This document shows, one piece after another, positions 53,389 to 64,000 of a stretch of 64,000 bases of DNA. The notes beneath the pieces are model-generated. The model was given only the letters and a program-made list of their open reading frames with translations, was not told the DNA's origin and made no database searches. The stretch is from Chrysomallon squamiferum (lineage: Eukaryota; Mollusca; Gastropoda; Neomphalida; Peltospiridae). Within the stretch, counting starts at the first letter, position 1. Each line of letters opens with the position of its first letter. The translations under genes were made by a program, and so were the position numbers. Location of the stretch: contig CM022672.1 in NCBI GenBank assembly GCA_012295275.1, positions 233,568 to 297,567 on the forward strand, in the 5' to 3' direction.

Positions 53389-55988
53389 TCAGACAATCAT
53401 CTGAACATTTTCTCCATGGACTGGGTCATCAGCAGCAATTCTGTGATAGGTCATAGTTAGCCTCTCCATTTTCTTTTTGCGATGTCTGTACACTCCCACA
53501 GTGGCCAGAGCTCCAAGAAACACGCCAATCAGCACAGACATGCCTATAACAATGCCTGTCACTACCCAGTTCTCTGCCAGTGTGAACGAACTTGCTGTCG
53601 TGCTCTCTTCTGTCACATGTGTCAGTGGCCAGCTTGGTTTCATACACTTGTTAGTCCAACAGCAACACAGCTTGCTGGATACATTATCTATTGTCACCTG
53701 TAAGAACACACACAAACACTTACAGCCCATTTAACATTCTATTTGTAGAGTGTGAGTACCCACAGTTTTACAAAAACTCTATTTACAATTGAGTACTCAG
53801 TTTTACATATTCTATTTACAATGTGAGTACTCATAGTTTTTTATGTATCATATTTTCAGTGTGAGTACTCAGTGTTACATATTCTCTAGTTATAATGTGA
53901 GTACTCAGTGTTACATATTCTCTAGTTATAATGTGAGTACTCAGCTTTACATATTATCTATTTACAATGTGAGTACTCACAGTTTTACATGTTTCACTCA
54001 GAGACTTAGTCATGTTGTTTTTCTTGCAGTACACAGAATCACAGAAATATGACTCTACAACTCTCCCATCTTTCAGTGTTGCCATGGTCCGGGCACACAT
54101 ATCATCTGGATGTTTGCAATACGATAATAATCCTAAATATAACAAATAGTGTTAAATATATGGGTCATTCCGTGTCAAATCACCCAATGAAATTTCTATG
54201 AAACTTGGTATACTTGTTGACTTGGATCCCACAGCACCAAATCTGAAATTTTAGGCCAATTGGACCAGTGGTGTGGGAGATATGGTCTCCCAAATGTTGA
54301 GACTTTTGGCAAAAATGGGCATGACCACCAACCTTTGAACCCTCATATCTCAGGAACTACTGGGCTAATCTTCATAAAATTGCTGTTGTTGAAAGGGCAA
54401 TATGATAAGGATTCCGAACCTGACATTATTGTTCAGTTTGGAAAATAATGGGGTCATTGACCTTTTGACCTTTGTTATGACCTTCAAACTGGCACTGTGG
54501 GTCACATATGAGTTTTCAAAGGTTGATGGTCATGACAATTTTTGCCAAAAGTCTCAAAATTCAGGGGGCCATATCTCCCATATCACTGGTCCGATTGGCC
54601 TAAAATTTCAAATTTGGTACTATGGAATCCCAGTCAACAAGTATACCAAGTTTCATAAAAAATCTGAGACGGTCAGGTTTAAATTTTGTTTTTTGGGGTG
54701 ATTTTACATGGAATGACCCATATACATACATACATACATACATACATATACAATTTTAATGTATTATGTAATGTTAAATCACATCCTGAATGTATTATCT
54801 GTTGTTAAATAACATACTTAATGTATTACGCATTGCTGAATCACATACTGAATGTATTATATACTGCTAAACAACAAACATAATACATTATGTATTGCTA
54901 AATAACACACTGATAAATAAGCTTACTATTTGTATATTGTTAAATAACAATGAATATATTACATGCTAAATAACATATTGAACATATTTTTTCGTTGAAT
55001 AACACAATGAATGTATTATGTATTGTTAAATGACACAATGAATGTACTGTATAATGTAATTTTGTTAAAAAAGACACCTGTTGGGACAGTGGAGATGTTG
55101 GAGCCAGTGTAACACAACTGTTGATACGGAGGCAGATCCTGCATTGTTGTATGTCGAGAATTACAGTTATCTTTGTCACAGCAAAACAGGTCTCCTTGTA
55201 ACCCTCTGTAAGTTATCTGTAAAACACAGCATTTACTGTAAAACAGTTCGTTATTTGAGTAAAAATCCAATATTAACTGTAATACATACTGTTTACATCT
55301 GAAACTGATTCTGATTTATATCACACTGATAATGCATACTGTCTAACATCGATGATTATTTATATTAATGTGTACTTTTATACCTGACACTGTAAAAATA
55401 TACAAGTATAAACATTTTGTGTGACATTTTACTTACATTATTAATTCTTCCTGTTACTTGGTTCGCACAGATCCCATCATAGTCACAAGAGAAATTTGCA
55501 TACACACTTGTGTCAATTGTCAAAACATTGGTTTCATCCTTCAGTGTTTTCTTCACCAAATATTTGAAAATGAGGCAGTGAGTTACGTGAGATGAGCTGG
55601 TGATGTGACTGATATTCTGTGCTACATTTGTTTTCTTTGATGACTGTACATTAGTAAAATGTTTTTCTCCTGTGGTACACGATTCATTCATAAAATAATT
55701 TTGGTTTTTTATGTTTCCATAATAACAGTATGTTACTGTAGAACACGTACACCTGAAAATTAAGAATATCAATACTAAAAAATAAAACTAATTCTTTTCT
55801 TTTTGTTGGTTTTTAATTTATTTTGTTTTTCTTAAGTATAATAATAATACATCTGTCTCGTTTTAACTCGCATATTTCATTTATTTGTTGCATTATCTTT
55901 GTCAGATTTGTTTCATCAGTTTAAATCAAAGTTCAACCAAAATTTACATTGAACAATCAACAAATGCATTATTATAACAAAGCTATTA

Positions 55989-56034
<46 letters not shown>

Positions 56035-56328
56035 ATTAAAATCATCAGTGTATTAGTATTATAAATACAGTACTCAATACTGTGAGGATTGTAAGAATGT
56101 TACGAATTTTATTATGTTTCAAACTGAAAAGTGAATGATAAATGATAAAACATTCCGATATGTTTCTTTTTCCGATTATACGACAAACGAACCCTAGCGT
56201 TTTTCCTATCGTCATGAATAAAAAGGGTCGCAAAATAAAAATTCAGTTATCTGATAGTACCTCTGGCTTGAAGAAAATAAGCTATAAAATACTATTAAAG
56301 ACGTAAACAGTAACAAGATTCCATCCAT
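53389..56328 (-). CDS. Ly6/uPAR-like type I transmembrane protein (5 exons, 327 residues)
   Basis: Join on the minus strand: 56328-56261, 55752-55437, 55216-55078, 54132-53981, 53697-53389. Exon 1 encodes a signal peptide (MDGILLLFTSLIVFYSLFSS). All four junctions are GT-AG and in phase, and the total is 984 bases including the stop. The ectodomain is Cys-rich: CTCSTVTYC at its start, then the three-finger signature CCDKDNCN at about residues 140-147. A second Cys-rich stretch (YCKHPDDMCA, CCCWTNKCM) follows. About residues 269-295 form one membrane helix, followed by RHRKKK and a 26-residue tail ending GENVQMIV. Known: CCxxDxCN closes Ly6/uPAR three-finger domains. Most Ly6 proteins are GPI-anchored, so the true membrane helix and tail are notable. 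The ligand is unknown. A foldback element sits in the 55077-54133 intron. Confidence 0.85.
54161..54720. mobile_element. Long-armed foldback (palindromic) element
   Basis: The ends are exact inverted repeats (TATGGGTCATTCC, and GGAATGACCCATA at the right), flanked by ATA/TAT. The inverted similarity extends inward for about 200 bases per arm: 'atgaaacttggtatacttgt' at 54199 reappears inverted near 54640, and 'gagacttttggcaaaaat' at 54299 reappears inverted near 54540. About 560 bases, no coding frame. It lies in a Ly6-like gene intron and would form a long hairpin in the pre-mRNA. It looks like a MITE; the family is unknown. Confidence 0.85.
55994..56031. repeat. (GT)n microsatellite
   Basis: A GT run of about 37 bases within the first intron of the Ly6-like gene. 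Confidence 0.95.
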
Positions 56329-56955
56329 TTTTTTTCTTCTTCTTCTTTCAAACATAATTCTTCACTACAATTAGAGCATCAACTGATCAAGTATGATCTC
56401 TGCGCTAAGGTATCTTCTTGGGGGATATAAATGAGCCACAAAGTTATTAAGGAATAAAATCTTATTATTGTAATGTTATATAGAAAGAGATACAAACAAA
56501 TAATAATAATAATTTAAAAAGGAATTAATAAAATGAAATGAAAAAAAAATAATAATAAAATAAAAACAAGAACAGAAGAAAAAAATATACCTCTTTACAA
56601 GTAATTAAATAGAATACTGCCTGTGTCATTTCGAATTAAACAAATTTATGTATGTGATTTATTCAATTCAATTTTCCACAGTTATAACAGATCAAAAAGT
56701 GGCCCCATTTTATTTAGAAAAGTTCTCTCAGAAAATACGTCGATGAAATTTGTAGATCGCAACAATTATGAGTCCGTAAGAAATTCAGGGTAGGTAACTC
56801 TAATTGGTTTGGGGGAGTAATTTCTAATGGATTACAGCAGTTGAATTGGCTAACCGTTAAAATACCACATAGTTTTGCAGTTTACCGGGAATTATATGCT
56901 TTATTTAAATTACATTTAAACTAATTTTAATTAAGATCAGGAACCAGCTTTTGTA
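56329..56955. promoter_or_regulatory. Divergent promoter region between the Ly6-like gene and ERI1
   Basis: 627 bases separate the two start codons, which point away from each other. No coding sequence was found. No clear TATA box or CpG-rich core could be assigned by eye. Untranslated first exons may lie here. The role as a shared promoter is inferred from geometry. Confidence 0.4.
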
Positions 56956-57691
56956 ATGTTGTCGTCAAATAGTGATGATCACTTTCCAATGAATCCAATG
57001 GTACATTAATAACTTAATTAAATGTTGTATCCCGTTATTTCGAATCACCCGGAATACACATAACGAAAGTTTAGAAATGTTTGATATTTTCGGAGCATGA
57101 ACATTCATTAGTTCAGATATCTGTTCAGTAATAAAGTAGTTAGCTCTTCTGTTGTTATTAAAAAAGGAAGAAGAAGATAAAATAGCACCTTGTTTAATTA
57201 TTAGATTAAATAAAATTATTAAAATTACTTACGCTGCTGAGTTATAATGTGATGTGCTCATTATTTTACCGTCTCCGCTAAAACGGATGCTAGAGGTTTC
57301 TCTGCTTATTTGATTCCAAGTAATTTCTTGCAGAAAGTTAATAAAAGCTTGCTTGTATTATGAGTTGTATACAAATGTAACGAATTTGTAGGTAGATCAT
57401 CAAAATAATAAAACGTACATTTTGACATATATAATACTAACTTTTGGATTGTTGTTAGGATGAAAATAATTCCAGTGTTTCCGCTGCCAAGACAAAAGCG
57501 AGACGAGATGACAGTGATTTCTCAGATCCTGTGTTCAAGAAACTGTCACGCCTAAATGGGGAGATTAACAAGATGACAAAAAATGAGTTAAAATCCAAAC
57601 TGACAAACCTCAGACTGGACTCCAGGTCAGTGACACATCTCATTTCTTCTCCACTGACAGCATAATTATTTTTTATTCTCCCAGATATCAA

Positions 57692-57749
<58 letters not shown>

Positions 57750-59755
57750 GTTTATTATTATTGGTTCACATTTTGTTCAAAATACAAAAAAGTATTCAAA
57801 TCTTTCAAAAATGTGTAAAGTTTCTGGTTTTTATAATCTGTTTAGAAACATGAAAAAGATAGGAAAATTGCAAGTACAGTGTGAAAATTACTTTTTTACT
57901 TACACTTGAAAAAATGTACAGAACTTCCTGTGATTTTGAAAATGCTAATGGTTTGAAGTAAGGTAAAAATGTAGTGTATCCTTATATAATTTACCTCTTA
58001 AAATGCATAAATTTCTTTCTTTCTTTTTTTGTTATATTCTAAAAATAACTGGTAATTCTGGAGAAAAGCAATAGATATTTCATAATTTCTAAAATGTTGG
58101 TTTGCCAAGTTCCTCAGAGAATACAAAATGTAATTTTGAAATTTTTTGAATTTTTGTTCAAATTAGTAACACTTGTTTCTCATTTTTAAGTTGCATTATC
58201 TAATTATTTCACAGGGGTGTGAAAGATATCTTGAAGCGACGTTTGAAAAACTACTACAAAAAACAAAATTTGATGAAAGCTCATATCAAAGCTCCAGGTG
58301 GTACAAAATATGACTACCTGATAGTTATTGACTACGAAGCAACATGCATGGAGAACAATGCAAACTACAAACATGAAATCATTGAGTTCCCAGCAGTTCT
58401 TATTGATGTGCAGGAAATCAAAGTGGTACATTTTCAAACATTCCTTTTTTTCTCTATCAGCTGTCATTGATAAACTGTTTGAATTATTTTTAATATTTAT
58501 ATATAACTTAATATTATATATTTTTTTTCCTGATGTTATAACTACTATTATATTAATAATTATGTAGTAGAATCTGATCAAAATACATGTAGTGACACTT
58601 GTTTACTGTTTTGTTGTAGGTTGATGAGTTTCACTGTTACTGTAGGCCACGGTTAAACCACCGGCTGACTGAATTCTGTATCAGTCTCACCGGAATAACA
58701 CAGGTAACAATCTCCTTCAACATCTTGTCCAACAGTCTGTGCATGTGTAAGTACTCACAGTTTACACTGTTGTTGTTGTTGTTGTTGTAGGAGAAGGTTG
58801 ATGCAGCTCCTGAGTTTGTGAAGGTTTTGTCAATGTTTGAAGAGTGGTTGTCCTCTCACCACCTTTACGACTGCTACAAAACAGTGATCGTTACTGATGG
58901 GTTAGTCACATTTGTTCAACAGTTTGCTGTGAGAGTTATGTAAAACAGGTTGATTATTTTAATTCTTTGTGAACAAATGCAATTTTTAAAGAGACTGAAT
59001 AATAAAATTGTTTCCAGTAGTTGAACCTATGAATGAATTTTTGAACATTAGAGTGTAGCAGTGAATTGTTTTAAATAATTAATCTGTTTTGTTTCAGTCC
59101 ATGGGACATGAGTCGTTTCCTGTTCACCCAGTGTCAGCTGTCGTCTGTTCCTTATCCACACTGGGCGACCAAGTGGATCAACATACGTAAGTTGTACGGT
59201 AATTATTACCAGTGTCGTCGTTGTGGGATAGAAATGATGCTGTCACAACTGGGGATGACATTTGAAGGAACACTTCACTGTGGTCTTGATGACACCCGCA
59301 ACATCGCCAGAATTGCACTGCGAATGCTTAAAGATGGCTGCGTGTTTAAAGTGAATGAATACATCAACATCTTGCATGAAGGCAGAAAGCAGCATGCTCG
59401 TATAGAGGGAGTGACTGAACACAACAGCAGCGATGATGACACTGCAGCAGTAAACAGTAGTGTTAGTTCTGACATGATAGATGGAACAGTCTCAACATCA
59501 AGGTCATCATCATCAGCAGACACAGATGTGACACAGCCACCTTTAACATCGTCGTCTGATCTCAGTGATGTGAGACCATCAGCATCTTCATCTGAAGACA
59601 CTGACATCACTCACTCAGTGTCATCATCATCACAAAACTCAGAACTGTCCTCATCCCGCTCAGTGCCAGTGCTGAGTTCACACAACTCACAGCTGTCCGA
59701 GCCTGAAGACTGCATTGATGACTTGATCCACTATTACACACTTCAGGCTCTGTGA
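56956..59755 (+). CDS. ERI1: ERI1-like 3'-5' exoribonuclease (SAP + DEDDh), 6 exons, 424 residues
   Basis: Exons: 56956-57000 (tentative, MLSSNSDDHF), 57459-57625, 58215-58425, 58620-58703, 58791-58900, 59098-59755; the total is 1,275 bases with TGA at 59753-59755. A SAP-type nucleic-acid-binding motif lies at about residues 51-86 (KNELKSKLTNLRLDSRGVKD). The DEDDh nuclease core follows: VIDYEATC gives Asp110 and Glu112, the TDGPWDMSRFL region gives Asp209, and HCGLDDTRNIARI gives His266 and the last Asp. Known: ERI1/3'hExo trims histone mRNA 3' ends and 5.8S rRNA and degrades siRNA duplexes. The C-terminal 115 or so residues are a Ser/Asp-rich, probably disordered tail (for example SSDDDTAAVNSSVSSD) not expected in the human protein. 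Exon 1 is chosen because its ATG, donor (gtacat) and zero phase fit exon 2; it is the least certain part. Confidence 0.88.
57690..57748. repeat. (AAT)n microsatellite
   Basis: About 59 bases of AAT repeats in ERI1 intron 2, followed by 'ggtttattattattgg'. Confidence 0.95.
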
Positions 59756-62280
59756 CAGTTTAACATTATTTTTCTTTATAAAGTGTGGTGGAGTTTTATT
59801 GTTAGTTTGTTCTTTCTTTATAAAATATGCATATGCTTTGATAATAATTTTTTTCTTTATAAACTATGGAAGTATTTTATTGTTAGTTTGGGTTGTTGTT
59901 GTTTTTGTTTTTTTTCCATTGTAAAACATGCAGGGGCTTTTAACTTTAGTTCTTTCCATAAAATATGGAATGTGTTTAGCAATAGAAGATTACAAGATCA
60001 GACCTGCTATTCGTCTATTTACCAGCACATTCCTATCTCAGAAATTAAAAATTAAGAATCTGCTTTCTTGTAAAGATTACATATGAATTAGTTTTTATTA
60101 GCTAAAGTGAATAAAAATGATCATGTGATTCCTTTAAACAAAATCTTTAATACAGTGATGAGAAGAAACCAGACACCAGTACACATCTGCAGTCACAACA
60201 GCACATATCTTGTTCTTTGCATAGACTAAGATAAATAACAAATTGAGTAAAGCTTTTTTTGTACAGAATTAAACAATTCACTGAATTAAACGTTTATTAC
60301 AAACAAGCACTGTATAACAATAACTACAAAACAACACACATATTTCTTAAAATAACAGCCACATTTTATTACATTACAGAAAAATAAAACAACTGAGATT
60401 GTAACCAGTTACTAAATTTAAAAAAAACAGACATAAAAAAAAAAGTAAAAAAATGAAATAGTGATCTCCTATTTACAAAATGATCATACACATAGAAAGG
60501 AAATTGAACAAACCCATACTTTAAAATTATAAAAAGTAGATACATTATCTTTTAATTATTTGACTAAATAATAGTTCTAAATATTTTGAACTATAAAGTT
60601 TTACTTTATTATTTTATTGTATGTAGTTATTTATTATGTTATGCCTGAGATGTCTGACACTAAGCTGTTTGAAAATATCTATTTATGAAGTAAAAGTTAT
60701 TCAACTATCATTTATAAACGAGTAATTTTTAATAATACTTTAAAAATGTGTTAAAAAAGAAAGCATTCAACAATATAAATAAATATTAACAATGGTTATA
60801 TACTATGTACAAAGAAAACACTTAAAATAATTGTAAAATACTGCATTAAAAAACCAATATCACATTGAGCAGTAAAAACTTTCAATATTACAAAATAAAA
60901 ACATTTGAAAAAGATTGTAAACTGGTAATGGACGGAAAACTTGTTACCATAGGGCACATAAACTGTGACAATTGCAGATTTTAATGTTTGTTATTGTATA
61001 TGTAGTTTACTGCAAACATTTAATTGTATAATATGGCCATATTGTATGTTTAATTGTATATATACATTATACTTCAAAAATAATTTCAAATTAGTACGAA
61101 ATATGGTTCCACAATATATTTTATTAAATTTTCATTTGAATGGAATGTGTGTATCACAAACACAAACACAAGTTATATCACACCAAGTACAATAAGTAAT
61201 GTTTTGTTTGAAGTGATCAAAGTATTATGTGATGATATTGCATAGAGACACTACATTTTTGAATTGCTAAACAATTATTTTTACAATCGAACTGCATTAA
61301 TGATTTATTACTTTTATTATTTTAATTTTGTAAAAAATAAACTGACTAGATATGTACACAACTGACTAGAAAATGCACTTTATTAAAACATCAGGACACA
61401 ACATTGAGAAAGATTTTGTATATTCAGTATACACACATTTTATGTATTTACAATTACAGCAGTATTTATCTTATTTTTATAACTCACAGCTATTGGTTGT
61501 TTAGCACTATTTGAAAAGAGAATTTTCTTTTTTAATTATTTTGAGAAAAGCATATGGACTTGTTTTTTGTTCCTAAATATGTTCAGGAATTAAAAACAGA
61601 TTTAATACAGAAAACAATCAGAACATTAACATTAACATTTCAGGATAATTAAAACTTCTTAATTAGGATAATTTTGTTATTTTGAAATGGTTTTGGTATA
61701 AATTAAAATTTACACATTTTTATCTTTTTTAAAAGAGAAAACTGATTTGAGTGAATACTGAGTTAATGCGAGTATAAATATTAAAACAGACTGAATGTTA
61801 AATAAGACATTATTTTAAACAGATTTCTGTGGAATATTCAGAGATAAAAGCAACATTAAAACAAAATTCACTGCTTTCTACTCTGATAAAACACCTTTAA
61901 AACTAAATAATTCTGAAATTTTAATTAAAAAGAAGCTTTCCCATATAATGAAATATAATTAATATTCAAAAAATTTACAACCACCGTGTGATATGTTTGT
62001 GTTTTATGAAGAATAAAATCAAAACTAAAAACAATAACATCATACCAGTTAATTCATAACCCATTACCGTTAAGATTGTATCAATACATATCAATGTGAG
62101 TTCATTGCAGCAGTGGAAATAGTCTGGGTCTCTTGAATCTGAATGTACCACAGCAGTAGCAACAGTATCAACATTTTCATGCAGAAATAATTCTTAATGT
62201 ATCACAGCTTCTCAAATACAGTGAATGTGCTACAGCAGTAGAAAGAGTATCAATGCTTCACACACAGAGCAGTAGAAATA
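59756..62280. other. Tail-to-tail region between ERI1 and HECTD2-like genes
   Basis: 2.5 kb of AT-rich sequence without supported exons, presumably the two 3' UTRs. AATAAA at 60110-60115 could end ERI1 transcripts. For the minus-strand gene, TTTATT at 60291-60296 is among many possible signals. Confidence 0.55.
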
Positions 62281-63751
62281 TTACTCCAAACCAAACCCCT
62301 CAGCATTCTGTATAGCAGCAGTAAGTTTCTGTCTCAGAATTCGCTTACTTTTGTATGCTGGCAGGACAAGCTGATTAAAACAAGTGTGGGCCATTGGTAA
62401 TCTGAAAACAGAACACAAATAACAGCAATCAGAGAATTTTTAATTCTGAAATGTTTTTTTGAAAAAAGGGAGCTCCTGCACATACAATGAACAAAGTTTA
62501 TATTATAGACAGAGATATAATTATTATTATGAACAAACAGACAGCTATTTCAAACTAACAGTTCCTGTCCAGATACACGTGTGATCTTAAAAGACATCTC
62601 GGACATTCCTCCGACAGGGATTCTATCACTTCCTGTTGTGAACAGAAGCAGCTTCTTCTGCAGGTCACTCGGCCACGACAGCACAACATCCCAGAAAAAC
62701 CTGAAAATACAACAACAATTTATTTCACTTTTTTTAAGAAACAGTTTTCATCCTGTTCTAAATTTTACAACCTAATAAAATCCTATAAACAAATCAGAAG
62801 GAATGAATAATTAACAATATTGCAGTACATTTTCATTATTAACAGTTGTTACAAAATATTTTACATAATGAGATGAGAGAAGAAACATGTCAAACTGAGA
62901 AACTTTTCACCATGTTTTTGTGTACGACACGTACATCACTATAAATGAACAAGCTATTGTACAGACATGTAGGAACTAAAAATACATTTTATAAACATAT
63001 TTTTCTTATAAATGAACACGGTACTATTTTCAAAGAGGAGAGTTTTGCTGAGTTTTCTTACTTGATGGTGTGGTCTTGTGCTGAGTAGCCGTCATACACA
63101 GTCACTTTCTTCAACTCAGACATGTCCAGCGTTGGACTGCCACACACCAACATTTCAACTTCTTCAGGCCGCAGCATCTGTTGACATATTTAAACTGCTT
63201 TTAGCTTCTTTGTTTTTATAATACAACACATTTGTGATTTTCTTCAATTCATGTCTGTTTCAGAATGCATGCATGTTTTTTATTTGAAAAAAATAACTGA
63301 GATACATGAATAATTATGTTTATTAAAAAACAAACATGTAACTCACAATAAGAGCATTAGATGCACACACACTGTGGAAACCATGATAGAAAGCTTGGAA
63401 CTGTGGGTAAACTGATCTGTTGAGAACCCAATCCACATACAACTGAACATACTCTGAAAAATAGTCAAACTTTTACTTTATTTGCTTTCAGTTTAACACC
63501 AGGCAATATATGACTATTACTTATTTTACATATTTACTTAAAAAGTAAATGATGCATCAAGGTTTACTGTAAAAATAATATTGGACTAGAATCATACCTG
63601 TCAAATAATAAATAAAAATATGCTTTGAATGGATTTTCTAGACATAAATTAAAAACAATTTACCTATTTTATTTTCATCTGAAACTGAAATGTTTTCTCC
63701 ACCAGGTTTCAGAGGCAGAGTCTTCATTCCACCAAACTGAGTCTGTGATAT
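62281..63751 (-). CDS. HECTD2: HECTD2-like E3 ubiquitin ligase, C-terminal HECT exons (5' partial)
   Basis: Minus-strand exons 63751-63664, 63453-63347, 63177-63062, 62700-62560 and 62401-62281 (stop at 62283-62281), all GT-AG and in phase. Together they encode about 191 residues of the HECT C-terminal half. The order runs: [95 protein letters not shown]; and finally [18 protein letters not shown] ending GFGLE. The catalytic Cys of the HTCFNQL motif is at 62382-62380. Known: HECT ligases form a ubiquitin thioester on this Cys before transfer to the substrate. The CGSPxLD, YDGY, IKxFWDVVL and YKSK spellings resemble HECTD2 more than UBE3A. The upstream exons lie beyond the right edge; 63752-64000 is intron with nothing else recognised. 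Confidence 0.9.
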
Positions 63752-64000
63752 CTGAAACATAACCTCTCTCTTTTACATAACTTTAGTGTTGTTCTTTTTC
63801 AAAATCAAATCCTTCTGACAATTAATAATTGCTGTTGCCTTTTTAAACATTAATTTTTAATGACCTGCTTCTTAGCATTTTATTCAAAAAATTTATATTA
63901 ATTTTTGAAGAAAAATTTAAAATAATAACATGAGTGTTAAAACTGAATGTTTTACTCTGAACTGAGTTTTTACCTTTTAATGTTAAATGTATTTTTAGAT

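Noticed and set aside
53477-53734. Plus-strand open frames over the last Ly6-like exon
   Set aside because: Antisense to a well-supported transmembrane exon with correct junctions.
54260-54701. Plus-strand open frames of 62 and 99 residues in the foldback element
   Set aside because: They lie inside inverted-repeat arms, have no splice or codon evidence, and sit in an intron of a minus-strand gene.
60965-61195. 76-residue open frame in the ERI1/HECTD2 intergenic region
   Set aside because: AT-rich tail-to-tail region; Tyr/Ile/Cys-rich translation without any conserved motif.

Overview
The window is an AT-rich, intron-dense animal nuclear genome. Almost every intron is GT-AG, introns are short, and they are full of minisatellites and microsatellites; Tc1 and Tigger-type DNA transposons are present. 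The gene content (a giant VWDE-like modular protein, a Ly6/uPAR-type receptor, ERI1, HECTD2) fits an invertebrate, probably a lophotrochozoan such as a mollusc. That last step is inference; the species cannot be fixed from sequence alone.

Positions 1-50,780 (+ strand) hold most of one enormous gene, entering from beyond the left edge and ending at about 50.78 kb. I could thread about 84 exons. They form five tandem copies of a roughly 1,000-residue module: EGF-like, IPT/TIG-like, short Cys linker, LamG/concanavalin-type domain, Ig-like, conserved spacer, vWD, Cys-rich post-vWD region. These are followed by a sixth EGF/IPT stub, one transmembrane helix and a 51-residue Tyr-rich tail. Module exon lengths sum to 1017, 1011, 1002, 1006 and 1373 codons. 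Modules 2 and 3 are in frame only if one base is restored in an A5 run (10512-10516) and a T5 run (18999-19003), which look like homopolymer sequencing errors. Module 5 is longer because two mucin-like Ser/Thr repeat exons were added.

The introns carry the most unusual signal. At a dozen or more exon boundaries the intron is a tandem array whose unit contains the splice site itself, often with 8-20 bases of exon edge. The result is ladders of 5' splice sites (20609, 21298, 9621, 47310) or 3' splice sites (36126, 33088, 14122, 8075). One module-specific intron (4224-4354) appears to have arisen by such a duplication. The last IPT exon (about 48.0-48.3 kb) seems to have been disrupted by the same process, or misassembled.

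Mobile DNA inside the introns: a decayed Tc1-like element (27190-28587), a pogo/Tigger-like MITE (28655-29174), a Tigger-type element sitting inside a minisatellite (38946-39683), and an uncharacterised insertion that splits another minisatellite (about 23330-24770).

Positions 50.8-64 kb hold three ordinary-looking genes. A Ly6/uPAR-like type I membrane protein (- strand, 5 coding exons, 56328-53389) has a long-armed foldback element in an intron. ERI1-like 3'-5' exoribonuclease (+, 6 exons, 56956-59755) is divergent from it across about 630 bp. The 3' end of a HECTD2-like ubiquitin ligase (-, 5 exons, 63751-62281) is tail-to-tail with ERI1. No RNA genes, CRISPR arrays or bacterial features were seen.
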